From Takakia lepidozioides (lineage: Eukaryota; Streptophyta; Takakiopsida; Takakiales; Takakiaceae), in NCBI GenBank assembly GCA_030704615.1, contig CM060733.1:73098001-73162000 (forward strand): a stretch of 64,000 nt of DNA. The letters are read 5' to 3'. Below the pieces are notes generated by a model, which worked only from the letters and a program-made list of their open reading frames with translations, was not told the origin of the DNA and made no database searches. Below are positions 1 through 10,896 of the stretch, piece after piece. Numbering within the stretch: position 1 is the first letter of the stretch; each line of letters opens with the position of its first letter. The translations under genes were made by a program, and so were the position numbers.

Positions 1-62
1 CAAATTACAAATAATGAGTAGCTAGCATAATATTCAACGGGACGCAAATTCGTCCAACTCAC

Positions 63-1560
63 CTCCCGCATATAATCGCCGAACTGGAGGAAACGATAAT
101 GTCACCATGCTAGCCAACTGACCATTGCTCCCTCGTCTGATTTCTTTACAGCACCTGACGTTGTCCACCAAGCCCGTATACATGCAAACTGTGTCTCTGC
201 ATCATCTAAGGTGGGAGCACGTTTCCACGCAAGACACATGGAACGGTGCTCCTCTATGAAATCTGGCGCCACGAGCCTGGTTGTGTACTGCGACAAGCTC
301 TGCAGAAAATGGAACCTACAAGATCTCTCCTTGCTTTTCATCGGAACACTGGGGTCTTCCCCGTACACCCTTCGGATGGCAGCCCAATTTGCTTGTGCGT
401 TGTCCGCCATGAAACCACGGAAATTGGGAGGGGGCAATCCTGCCCTGGCCATCTGTTCGTTTATTCCCTGCCAAAGAAGCATCTCCGATTGTGTGTCCTC
501 TCGTTTCATCTCACAAATAACAATTGTCATTAGTATCCTGCAGTGGGTGTCGTAGACATGTGCACCCATTGTCACCCACTGGTGATTTGTAATTCGCTTG
601 ATATGGTCGAACATGACCCAACTGTTTGACAAGTCCCCACTCGTCATCCGGTGGACCAGTTCGACGCCGCTGCCAGGCCCTCACGTTGACATTTTGAATA
701 CGAAACAGCGATCTGCCTCAGTCCCTTGTCCTGGAAACCTACTTCCATGAATGTAGTCATATCCACATCGTCGCTTCACCTCCAGAATGGAGTGCATATC
801 CGAGCCAGGCCCAATTCTCTGTTTGCAGGAGACAATGTGGTTTCGGACATTCGGTGAACAGACGTGGAACACTGACTCCAGCAATGCCTCCATTTCCTTC
901 TCATCGAGAGGAACTCCGTCGGAGCCATCTTCCGACATAGTTCTGGCCAATGACATCTTATGGGCGGCCTGCAGCTGTATCTGTTTGGGTTTGGCACCAG
1001 GTCTCAACTTAACCTCCTCCTGCAGGAGCTGCTCTGCCTCGTGGGCAGCCTCCCGCGAGTTCCCCCTCGCCAATTTGTGACAATGGGAACCAACGTGTAT
1101 GCAAGCTCGTGTGAGGTCAGGGAAACGGTGCAACACATAGAACTGCTTGGCATTACAAACAGACATGCAATGTGGTGGTTCTTTGCAATGCGCACACTTA
1201 AATGTGGAGTTTGGAACCTTCTCCTAAGCTCGAAATGGTTGATGAGTTGTGCCTGTCCAATCCGTCTCGTTCCTGTGACCTCTGGATTTAAAGTGGAAGC
1301 AAGTTGGAGAGAAACACCGCAACGCGCCCGCACAAACAACGTAGCGCACCCGCACACCATCGAGCATCTTCATGCTGGTGGTTTTGGTGACGCACCAAGG
1401 ATGACCGTCATGTTTCCTATCCATATCTGTCAACATTCCGGACGCCCTCGAATAGTCCGTTCGAGGAGGGAACTCAAAGAAGATATTACCGTCGACGTCT
1501 GCGGGAAGGCATGTAACGGATTTAATTGCAAACTTGCTGTAGTCCAGGAATGCGGCCCCT
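63..1560 (-). pseudogene. MULE A: Mutator-like transposase with GCM/WRKY-like zinc finger, decayed
   Basis: This is a decayed copy of a DDE-type Mutator-like transposase. Read on the minus strand, the N-terminal part (about 1560-1170) has a D-G-H-P-W stretch followed by a Cys-rich segment (CAGALRC...C.HF). That resembles the WRKY/GCM1 zinc fingers known to accompany MULE transposases. A second Cys/His cluster with C-I-H-V-G-S-H-C-H follows at 1166-1050. The transposase core at 647-102 holds F-M-A-D-N-A-Q-A-N-W (second catalytic Asp region) and C-R-F-H-F (the C..H motif before the last acid). Frames change near 660-690 and 1170, and a TGA breaks the core near 102. A GTGAGT donor at 62-57 lies at the same relative place as the donor of the copy at 50.5-52.5 kb, so the exon border is conserved. 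No terminal inverted repeats were found. Confidence 0.6.
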
Positions 1561-1770
1561 GGCCTTTGCGCAATAATTGCCAACGATATGACCAGTGCAG
1601 ATGAGCTGCACAAACCGATAATTGTGGCGTCTGACAAGAAGCATGGGGGGGCGAGTGTGCAAGCACCTTCCCATGGACAGAGGGAACTGACAGAGGTGGC
1701 ATTCCAGTGGGTCTGATTGCAAGATTGAGTGCGAGACCCTCGCTGCCAAAAGTCAACACCGACACCTGGA

Positions 1771-2495
1771 GAGGCCGACACCTGGCCGACAGAGAACATC
1801 CCTCGGATGGAAAAAGGGCGCCGAATTTCCATCCGAGGCCGTTCGGGTGAAGTCGTCTCGTGGGGAAAGGCCGACACCTGGCCAACAGAGAACATCCCCC
1901 GGATGGAAAAACGGCGTCGAATTTCCATACGAGGCCCGTCGGATGAAGTCGTCTCGGGGAGAGAGGCCGACACCTGCCCAACAGAGAACATCCCTCGGAT
2001 GGAAAAACGGCGCCGAATTTCCATCTGAGGCCGTTCGGGTGAAGTCGTCTCGTGGGGAGAGGCCGACACCTGGCCGACAGAGAACATCCCCCGGATGAAA
2101 AAACGGCGCCCAATTTCCATACGAGGCCCGTCGGATGAAGTCGTCTCGGGGGGAGAGGCCGACACCTGGCCGACAGAGAACATCCCCCGGATGAAAAACC
2201 GGCGCCCAATTTCCATACGAGGCCCGTCGGATGAAGTCGTCTCGGGGGGAGAGACCGACACCTGGCCAACAGAGAACATCCCCCGGATGGAAAAACGGCG
2301 CCGAATTTCCATACGAGGCCCGTCGGATGAAGTCGTCTGTGGGGGAGAGGCCGACATCTGGCCGACAGAAAACATCCCTCGGATGGAAAAACGGCGCCGT
2401 ATTTCCATCCAAGGCCGCACGGATGGAGTCGTCTCGGGGGGAGTGGCCGAAAGAGATCATCTGCAGGATGGAAAAACGGTGCCGAATATCCATCA
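1771..2495. repeat. 96-bp tandem array carrying GGCGCC palindromes
   Basis: The phrase CCGACACCTGGCC recurs at 1775, 1871, 1967, 2063, 2159, 2255 and 2351, an exact 96-bp period. The eighth unit is shortened to about 85 bp. Each unit contains one imperfect palindrome of about 26 bp: ATGGAAA, a GGCGCC core, then TTTCCAT (1807-1832, 1903-1928, 1999-2024, 2095-2120, 2191-2216, 2287-2312, 2383-2408 and a diverged copy at 2468-2493). Because 96 is divisible by three, long open frames appear on both strands. They are a by-product of the repeat, not genes. Confidence 0.95.
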
Positions 2496-2633
2496 ACAGA
2501 CACCCGTATCGACCCTTCATCAACAATTTTCATTCGTTTTTTGCAATTTTTTGTCTAATCAGTCACTCAACTTAGAGTTTTTCGCCTGCGGTCCACTTTT
2601 TGGCACGTTATGCCCACCAATGTCGTCCGGTAG

Positions 2634-2815
2634 AGACATCGGTGCCGGATTTCCATCCATGAGGTGGACCGACTTACTTGCAGGATGGAAATTCGGCGCC
2701 GGTTTTCCATCCAGCTGCTTCTGGATGAGAACGTCTCGGGCGGAGGAGGGCCACGGTGCGTCCCACTTCATCCGCTGAATGGAAATTTGGCGCCGTTTTT
2801 TCCATCCAGTGGGCT
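2634..2815. repeat. Three dispersed GGCGCC palindromes
   Basis: Two full copies of the same dyad (2685-2710 and 2779-2805) and one half copy (about 2634-2659, core GGTGCC) continue the motif beyond the 96-bp array, without the 96-bp spacer. The flanking text differs, so the palindrome is conserved while its surroundings are not. Confidence 0.8.
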
Positions 2816-3301
2816 GTTGATGAAGTCTCGGGGGGAGGGTGGGCCAGGTGGCGCCTGTGGGCGACCTCCATACCTACATTTAAGGGCGCAGTTGCGCATT
2901 AAATGTCCTCCGCCGTCTGTTTTGAACCGGACGTTCCACACGGATACCGCGCTTGCTTCCCGGATATGCCTTCGACACCTGATGTGACGGGTCGATGAAG
3001 TTCCATTCGAGGCATGTATGCACGCATTCTGCGGGAGATTTTTTCTTTTACTCGGACTTATGCCGCGTGGAGAAGGGCGTGGCTCTCCTGAGAGAAACCC
3101 CACATCCAGACCGCGTCGCAAACTAAAGCCTTTGTACTACGGGCGGCAATGCGGCAATGCCGACCAGCCAAACGATGACAAAGCGGCAACGCGCCTTCTG
3201 TACAGGTACATATGCGTTGCCTTTCTTTGATCCGTGGCCATTGTAGTCCCTACATTTCCAGGATGTAAGTTGCCTTATGTGGCGCATGAAAATTAGTTGT
3301 G
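2816..3301. other. No recognisable gene
   Basis: Nothing recognisable was found here. Short frames on both strands match no family known to the reader and have no splice or codon support. Confidence 0.5.
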
Positions 3302-3745
3302 AAGCCCCTAGAAAAATGGCGCCGAATTTCCTGTTTCCGGCCATGGGGCGGATGGCTAAGCCCCGGGGGTGGCTGGCACAGTCTGGAAATTCGGTGCCAT
3401 TTTTCCAGTTCCGGGCCCAGTCAATTCTGGGACTTAGCCATTTTCGGACCCTGAACTGGAAAAATGGCGCCATATTTCCAGTACAGGGTCCAAAAATGGC
3501 TAAGTCCCTGGGGCGGATGGCACATATTCTGGAAATTTGGCGCCATTTTTCCAGTTCCGGGCCCAGTCATTTCTGGGACTTAGCCATTTTCGGACCCTGT
3601 ACTGGAAAAATGGCGCCATATTTCCAGTATATGGCTAAGTCCCTGGGGCGGATGGCACATATTCTGGAAATTCGGCGCCATTTTTCCAGTTTCGGGCCCA
3701 GTCAGATCGGACTTAGCCATTTTCGGACCCAGCCTAGAAAAATGG
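3302..3745. repeat. About 146-bp tandem array, two palindromes per unit
   Basis: Palindromes with CTGGAAA arms and a GGCGCC (or GGTGCC) core lie at 3311-3330 (partial), 3383-3408, 3456-3481, 3529-3554, 3602-3627 and 3664-3689. Copies two apart are spaced 146, 146 and 135 bp. The spacer (GACTTAGCCATTTTCGGACC and relatives) is unlike that of the 96-bp array, although the palindrome is the same type. The array ends within about 35 bp of the candidate exon start of the methyltransferase-like gene at 3.8 kb. Confidence 0.9.
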
Positions 3746-3776
3746 ATGTGATTCTGTCTGTGTTTTTTGAATGCAG

Positions 3777-5268
3777 GTACTGTAAGTTCTTCCTGTTGGA
3801 GAAAGGTCATCTGTCCTTCGAGCCGCCATTCTTCCTCGCATTCCTGGAGGAACCCTGGAGCTGACTCCATGTACACTGACGTTATCGTGAAGGAGTGGCA
3901 TCTGGAGCATTTGCGCGACTGCCCTTGGTATGTGGACCTTCCGCTCGGTTCGCTCGACTTATCCGAGTTCCAATTGAAGCTGGATGCGGAGGCTCGACGA
4001 AACCGGGCTCCGCTGCCTCCGCTGGGTCCAAAGGAGGCGAAAGCGCTTGCCAAGTCCAGGAAAGCGGCAGAGCTTGCTCAGGCAGGTATTCAGGAGAAAT
4101 TGAATGAGAAGAATAAAGGACAAATGAAAATGACACGGAAACAAAGGAGTAAAGTAACCCCCAAAAAACAGAAAACCACCGGGGCACTAGAGGAGGCGCA
4201 GGAGGGGCCCCAAGGGAGTGACTCCGACGACGACTTTGTGCAAGGTCCTGCGACTACTGCTGCTGCTACCAAGTCACCGGTCGTCCGGGTTCCCAAGTCA
4301 GTTCGGACTGGGATTGGCTCTGCCAAGAAGTTGGCATTTGAGGGCAAGCCTACACGGCGGTATTCGGCGGTGATGTTTCCGCAGAGGCCAAAGCTAGAAT
4401 CCCCAACTATCATCCAATGCGTCAATGAGAGCTTCCTTGACGCTCTGGCTGCCAGGGCGAAGAAGGTGGCACACAGTAAGTCTCTGGAGGAGCTGAAGGG
4501 GAAAGCCAAGAAGAGGGCTGCTGCTACAGAGCCTAAAGACACCCCTGGTTTGGAAGCCATGATGGAATTCTTCACGGCTGTGAGCACGGATTGCAAGAGC
4601 ACTCGGGGGGGGGGGGGGGGGTTTGAGGTGGAGAGAGCCTGCGATATGATTCTCCTCGATATTCCAGATGGGGAGCTGCTGGAGGGCCTGGATGGTGTGC
4701 CCACCTGGAACAGGTTTACGGAGGACTACTGGAGAGCCGGGTTTGGGCTGGCGGGGATGCTCCTAGATGACGGTGGATGTATGGTGGTCCTTGCCACAAG
4801 AGGGAAGACCACAGAGAATGTTGTGGCAAGGTGGACACCGAAAAGTGTCACCCCGGTCCTCCTCAAAAAATGGTTCTGCATCAATACGCAGGGGTTGCGA
4901 ACAGAGGGCCAGAGTGTAAGTTATCAATCTATTGCATTCACTTCATATTGTGGTGTATCTAAACTAGACCCTTGAGTGGATCCCTCTTTTGTTGGATGTG
5001 CAGACATTGGTGTTTGAGGCATATTGTTTTGTGAAGAGAGGGTCTACGTTCAAATTCCGCAATGACGGTCGTCTTGTTGATGCCGCTGTGGACCCTGTTA
5101 CCTACGATGTCCTCTACAACTATGTGCCCCAATCTAGTATGCCGAAGGACACAAAGACAGGCAAACCGTGGCGGTACAGCCGGACCCGGAGCCCTGCTTT
5201 CATCCAAACCCTTATGGAGACGTGCTCGGATGTCCAAGGGCGGATTCTTGACCTCGCATGCGGCACGG
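3777..5268 (+). CDS. Methyltransferase-like protein, copy a (two exons, 3' end lost)
   Basis: Putative divergent beta-class DNA amino-methyltransferase. Exon 1 ends at 4915 (donor GTAAGT) and exon 2 runs 5004-5268 (acceptor CAG at 5001-5003, donor GTAAGC), with phases that agree. A CAG acceptor at 3774-3776 would open exon 1, but its first 28 codons need one frame change near 3850 to join the frame running on from M at 3869. Domains in order: N-terminal region, a basic Lys/Ala-rich stretch (about 4030-4200), an acidic patch, then D-M-I-L-L-D-I-P-D-G (DIPDG at 4658-4672) in the place of a DPPY-type motif IV. Exon 2 has R-S-P-A-F-I-Q-T and L-D-L-A-C-G-T-G (motif I). The expected following exon (A-S-x-x-A-G-R and an acidic motif II, seen in copy b) is absent here; gypsy sequence follows. 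A run of 17 G (4605-4621) lies in exon 1. The family assignment rests on motifs only. Confidence 0.5.
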
Positions 5269-5757
5269 GTAAGCCTTCACGTGCACATTTTGTCCCCTGG
5301 CTCGATTGCAATTGCATGTCGCGTGCTATTAAGTTGCAACTATGTTGCGTGCAGCCTTTTTATACTATGCTTGAAAGAGCCGTTACAGTCTGCGGTCGTT
5401 AATGACCGTTTGTCTAACTGCCTACGCAACCTAAAAGGTTTGCTAAAAAGTGGCTCGTTGCAGTGGTTGTGAGCCATAGTGGTAAATAGTCCACTACTCC
5501 CTCTATTGGTTAAAGTCGATGCTAACGTGACCGTGTGATATCGTGGTTCACAACCCACGATTACTACACTACCCACTACTGCTCCCGTGGTAATATACCC
5601 TTGTTCCGCCATTTGTTAAGTACCGCGTACTTAGCCGTTTCTGTCTGTGGCCAGGTAGTGTACGTTCATCACTACCCGGTATATCCTGTTGTGACCCTCG
5701 TTGTCTGGCCCTCGTAGCATAGCCGTTATCAACAGCCCCTTTTGCTGTTGTTCCTCA
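5269..5757. other. Interrupted intron and element junction
   Basis: This starts with the donor of the methyltransferase-like gene and ends where homology to the minus-strand gypsy ORF begins. No gene is visible. The 3' exon of the methyltransferase-like gene is not found here. Confidence 0.45.
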
Positions 5758-7336
5758 TCCTGCACAAGAGCTATGGAAACATCATCTTGCGGTTTCCTTG
5801 AAGCTAGTGGATCTGCCACTACAGTCACATCCCGCTTCTGTCTCTTGGACTGGCATTGCCCCTCCAATCCCCCTTCACCTTGTGAAAAGCCCTGCTCCTC
5901 AATTGCAGTTGTGGCTGTCTCAAATAGTCCGATCTCCTTGCGTTCCCGCGCATCAAGCAAACAAGAGTCAAGGATAATTTGGGCAATTATTGGGCCAGAC
6001 ACAATGATCGGGGACTTAGGAGTAGTATTTTGTAACCGCTTCATCTCCTCCACCAGACCATTGTACATCAACTCCGCCCAAGCCACATCCTCTCCCCTCA
6101 AGGCTTTCAATACCTCCTCCGTGAAAGATCTGCTAAGGTACTGTTGGTTCTGTTTCATGGCAAATAGAACGTTCAGTATTTGGCCAACTTCCCTTAACCC
6201 TGGGTACTCGGCCTTGGTGCAGGTGTATCCCTGGGTCTTAAAGAAACTTGTTTCTTGGAACAAATCCCCTATCTGCAATCTTGCCTTGTGCTCATCCATA
6301 TTCACATGGCCCGATGACAATTCAAATAGTTGCTGCAAGTACTGGGGAATAATCTTTATATCTACTCCCCTCACCTGTGTAACTCCTGTCCGAGGTTCAA
6401 AGTTCTGAATGAATTGAATCATGAACCCCCGATGATGTAAGGACCATTCTTTGTGTAGCATCACTTCCAATCGCAACTCTTTCAGCAGCTGCACCGCCTG
6501 TGGTGTGGCAATTGTCTGCTTCTGTAGAATCGTGGTGCTCTTCACCCTGGTATCCTCCATTCCCCTAATTCTCTTCATCCCAGACAAACAAAAAGGCCTT
6601 GTTTGGAATAGTTGTAGGAAAGCTTGCAGGGCGTAAAGCATGAAAGTATGGTTGGCACAGAAAGGAACGGGTAAGTGAGTGTAAGCCTGTGGGGCTTGCA
6701 AGTAGTGAGTGAGAGAGAATGTCCTTTCAACCCGTCCGTCCTTGCGCCACTGCGTAAGAAGTAAAGCTAGCGTATAGTCTGTGATATCTGCCATAGCTAC
6801 AAAGCTATAGCTTTGATTGCCCCTCCCGTCGAGACGCTGGTTATTCGGAGCAACCCCGACTCTTCCGCTCATAACTTTTCTAATTTCTTGTTCTTGTTTC
6901 TTGGAGGGAACCACTTGCATGAAATTCACGTTCCTCATTGGCTGTTGCCTCAACGGGTAACTTCTCAATTTTACCCCATCTGTTTACATTCCCACTTGGA
7001 ATGCCCACTAGGACAACACATGTGGCAGAGGACCCCCTTTGTTGTACACGTAAAGGGTTCCGTTACCTGCTCCCTGGATGCATTAATGGACCCGCAATTA
7101 ATTTCGGCTGCTCTACCGGGTAGGTACTTCGACGGCCCAGTTTGTCTTCTTGCATGATGACACCCGCTATTGTAGTACATGTAAAGCGGAGTGCTTTGCC
7201 CCTTAGGCCACGTGTTTGAATACAAACTCTCTTCCGTCTCCCTTTGTCCGCGTGGGTTTTTTTCCGAGTTTGACTTCCAAGCTGACCTTACACTTACCGG
7301 CCACTTTTCTGACGTTAACCTGCGTCCACTGGTCAC
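5758..7336 (-). pseudogene. Gypsy 3' ORF with CCHC zinc knuckle (truncated)
   Basis: This open region lies downstream of the integrase of the same element. It is closely similar to 20942-22380 on the plus strand. Near its start it carries C-H-M-C-C-P-S-G-H-S-K-W-E-C, a CX2CX4HX4C zinc knuckle of the type usually seen in Gag. The following roughly 400 residues match no family known to the reader, and homology to the sibling stops near 5758. A frame break near 6970 separates the knuckle from the rest. A zinc-knuckle ORF lying after integrase is unusual for Ty3/gypsy. It is either an extra 3' ORF or a relocated Gag-like domain. Confidence 0.55.
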
Positions 7337-7359
7337 TGACCCTATGGACTGTGCAACCC

Positions 7360-7515
7360 GCGTGGGCTGTGTTGGGCTGTGACAGACTGTGTCAAACTGT
7401 GGTGAGCTGTGATAGGCTGTGTTACACTGTGGTGGGCTGTGATATGTTGTGTTAAACTGAGGTGGCTGTGTTGTGCTGTGTTAAATTGTGGTGGGCTGTG
7501 ATGGCTGTGTGAACA
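7360..7515 (-). repeat. GGCTGTGA short tandem repeats
   Basis: Irregular repeats of about 10 bp (GGCTGTGATA, GGCTGTGTTA and so on; TCACAGCC on the other strand). The same repeat lies at 20697-20770 between integrase and 3' ORF, and inside the LTRs at 25.26-25.51 and 27.19-27.37 kb. Confidence 0.75.
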
Positions 7516-7743
7516 CCCGTGTTCTCTTTTATGGCCATACACATTTGGTTTAACAACAAGTGCTTCATGCTCCGTTGGTGTTACTGGTGTAGGCTGTGAT
7601 GACATCTGTGTTTCAAGATGCAAATCATGCTGCAATGGTTTGTCATGGATACCACTGTATCCCTTCAACTTATTGGCATTGACTCTTCCAATCATCTCTT
7701 TGTTAATGGTTTGTAACATGGTTGTGTTGTTATCATACATCTT

Positions 7744-8981
7744 CTATATGACATAAGGTCCTTTCCATGGCGACTTAAGCTTAGAAGCTTTAATCTTTCT
7801 CTTCTTCTGCAACCATAGTACCAAATCACCCGTCTTAAAAGTCTTCAATTTACCTTCATCAAACTGATCCTTCCTCTTCATCTGAATTCTGGTCATGTTA
7901 TCTGCTGCATCCGCACGTACTTCCTCCACATGATATAATTCATGTTTTCTGACTTTAATTGAATCCTCGAATTCCATTCTTCTTCCCCATTCCGTTCTCA
8001 TAGTAGGTAATAAGAATTCTACTGGAAGTAAAGCTTCAATACCATAAACTAATTGGAATGGTGTATACTTGGTTGTGACTTTATATGAAGTCCTGTATGG
8101 CCACAAAGCTGTCAATAGCTTTTCATCCCAATCCGTTTTGTTTGCATTGACTATCTTATCCAAGATAGTGCATAGTATTTTGTTGGTGGCCTCTGCCTGC
8201 CCATTGCCCTGTGGGTAATAGGTTGTACTCTTCCTGTGCACAATCATGAACTGTTTTGTCAATAATTCTATGGTCTCATTAATGAAATGACTTTCCTGGT
8301 CACTGATAAATTCCAAAGGACAGCCAAATCTCGTGAGTATGTTCTCATACAGGAACCTTGCTGTGGACTTAGCTGTGTTGTCCTTCAGAGCCTTAGCTTC
8401 CACCCACTTTGTAGTATAATCAGTGGTTGTGATTATATATTTGTTCTGTGTATTCCTGGCTGGTGGATTAATTGGTCCAACAAAGTCTAGTCCCCATTTT
8501 TGAAATGGTTCAGTAGGCATCGTAGGACGCAAAGCCATCTTCCCATATCTTTGCAAAGGTCCTAGCCTCTGACACTCATCACAACTCTTGCAATACTTGT
8601 GTACATCTTTGAACAAAGTAGGCCACCAATAACCTGCAAGTAATATTTTTCTACTGATAGTCTCCTCTCCAAAATGTCCTCCAGCCACTCCTTTATGAAC
8701 TTCCTCCAAGACTTTATTTACTTCATGGTGGTACAAGCATCGTTTAAGAACTCCATCAGGTCCTAGCTTATATATTCTGCCACCTATCATAGTATAGGGT
8801 AAAGCCTTGATAGCTATTCTCTTCCTATGTTCCTTCCGATAACTGGGTGGGCACTGACCATGAGTAAGGTAGTCTCTGATTGGCCACTGCCAATCTAACC
8901 AATCATCTGCACTTCCTTGCACCTCCACTGCAAATAGACTCGCAATCAGGTAATTGGTCGTCTACTCCCGTGGCGGGCTCT
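7744..8981 (-). pseudogene. Ty3/gypsy integrase, near-intact
   Basis: The 394-residue frame (8928-7744) covers most of a gypsy integrase. It has the HHCC zinc domain (H-H-E-V...C-K-S-C-D-E-C), the catalytic core with [14 protein letters not shown] and Y-P-Q-G-N-G-Q-A-E, then a C-terminal domain with G-D-L-V-L-W and W-K-G-P-Y-V-I. Above 8928 the frame continues toward the RNase H linker but with a one-base shift. The integrase is cut at 8984, where a CACTA terminus begins. Reverse transcriptase and RNase H are not on this side. A matching RT/RNase H lies on the plus strand at 12847-13726, also ending at a CACTA terminus. Confidence 0.85.
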
Positions 8982-8984
8982 CCT

Positions 8985-10725
8985 CACTAGTACAGAAACT
9001 GGTTTTTTTAACGGCTCTTCTCACACATTTTGGTGTGAAAAAAGCGCAAGTTCACACCCCCCCTTGGTGTTAGGTTAACCTAGTCCTTTGCACCACATGT
9101 GAACTTTCTTGGTCTTGTGAAAAAAACCATCTCACACCAAACTTGCACCTGATGTGGCAGTAGGCTTAGGTGGCTCTTTTGACGGATATTTTGACGGTCG
9201 TTTTGACTGGTTAGTTCAACTACTATTTTGACTAAGTAATCTTAATGGTCTTTCTACGGTACTTATTACACCTCGGCGCCACCATGTTTGCCACATGTAT
9301 GTCAAAGGGAATGCCACGTAATAGAGTCCATCAGAATTATTAAATAAATAATAGATATTAAGGGCTCTTCTTACGGACTCTCTCACACAGATTTAACACC
9401 AGGTTCAAGTCGTGGTGTGATCGCAATGACACTAGTGTGAATACTGTCACATCCACTGTTTTGTTCCTATTGGATGAAAAGTAAACAATTATTATTTGTT
9501 GACAAATGCCAAAATGAATAGTCATATTATTATTATTATTATTCTTATAATAAATGGGATAGCACCCCAAAAGCCATTGGCTGCTTGATTTAAATGTAAT
9601 TATTGTTGTTTTAGAATTTTGATTTGTTTTGTTTCATTTAAACAAAAGCTTATTTAAAACATGGATAATAATTGTATTATGAACCACATTGACCAGTAGT
9701 AATGTTATTAATATTAAATATAGCAAACAACCAGCAAAATACCACATTCATGTCTACACAAGTTTAATTTGGCTTGATGTGGGAAAATGAAGTTGCCTTT
9801 GAACAAGGGGATCTTGTGATCATACGTGAGAATAGCAAGAGCATCAATTCAAAAAATATTGTTCATGTCAGAAGAGCAGTTTTTTGTTCACCTGTCTCAG
9901 CAACCTTCAATCCATAAAGAAAACTAAACTAAACTTGTAGCATCTTCAATATCACGCGTGTTTAATAAACTTTTCAGACCATAAGGTGGCACTTCCCTGC
10001 GTGTCACCCAATGTGGTATGATTAGGGGTAACAGAGTAGTCCGGGTACGGCAACACAACCTCTGAAATCATGACCGATTTCACATGGATACGGTGTCTGG
10101 CACATTTGCTTTCGGAAATCCAGCAATATATCCCACACCTGCCCTTCTTTTTGGTGCACAAGGATCAAACAATAACACCTTGTCGCCGATCTGAAACTGC
10201 AACAAAAACCAGATTCCTATATCAGAAATGAACCCTGGAGAACAGAGACTGACAGCTTGGCACTCCTGCAAAATGCATCCTCGTTCTTCCAGCAAACACC
10301 CCAACCCTACCTATTGCAGTACTTCCAATTCTGAATTGCATTTGCCTGTCTCTATACTCCATGCTGACATGATCAAAGGTGGAACGGTGCCATACCTAGT
10401 TGATAGCAGGTTCTGCACGGTCAACATGGATGTGGTAGGACGATGTCACAAAACTACCTTTGTAGGTTGTCAATCGTGCAGCTACACAGCGATACATAGG
10501 GGGTGTATTGATCCAGCATCAGACAAGGAAACAAAAGAGGACAAAGGAAGTACTTACACTGTGCGGATTTTGTTGGTCACCCCATGGTTCAGTTACATCC
10601 ACTGTGGTTGTAGTCTGATTGATAGCACATATTGTGCTTTCCCTGCCCATTGAACGCTTCACTGGTTTCACCATCTGCATATTGAATGACACATGATCAA
10701 AAAATGAGAATAGCACGAATGACAC
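8985..10725 (-). mobile_element. CACTA element, one end
   Basis: The sequence starts at 8985 with CACTAGTACAGAAACTGG, the typical CACTA terminal motif, reading rightwards. Subterminal copies of GGCTCTTCT(C/T)AC recur at about 9012 and 9363. The 3 bp on the integrase side (8982-8984, CCT, or AGG on the minus strand) match the 3 bp (AGG) before the other CACTA end at 13727, as expected for the 3-bp target duplication of this superfamily. The region is AT-rich, with an ATT microsatellite at 9524-9546. The inner limit is uncertain. Confidence 0.6.
9957..10310 (-). pseudogene. DUF8039-like transposon-associated domain fragment
   Basis: On the minus strand an acceptor (TTTTTGTTGCAG) precedes F-Q-I-G-D-K-V-L-L-F-D-P. 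After a frame change this continues to L-P-Y-P-D-Y and T-L-G-D-T-Q-G-S-A-T-L-W. The order V-L-L, then LPYP, then TLGD..G....W resembles the DUF8039-type domain often found with plant En/Spm-like transposases. It lies inside the CACTA end and in the element's orientation. The assignment is from pattern memory only. Confidence 0.35.
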
Positions 10726-10896
10726 ACATTGTGAAGTAGCATTAACAATACAAATCCACCCTCGCGCCCAAGCATTGAATCTTTTGCTCTCACATTTCTT
10801 TGATTATGCTTTGTTGTTGCATCGGGAGGCAAAGTCGTTGGAACTCTGGCAGCACTACTCTCGCTGCCATGTGGGAATGGTGGCGAGGTCTTACGA

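Noticed and set aside
1224-2778. Long ORFs of 257-398 codons on both strands
   Set aside because: They run through the 96-bp array. A period divisible by three keeps several frames open on both strands at once, and the 'proteins' are only repeat translations.
3277-3864. 195-codon ORF upstream of methyltransferase-like copy a
   Set aside because: Most of it is translation of the 146-bp palindrome array. Only its last 28 codons might belong to an exon.
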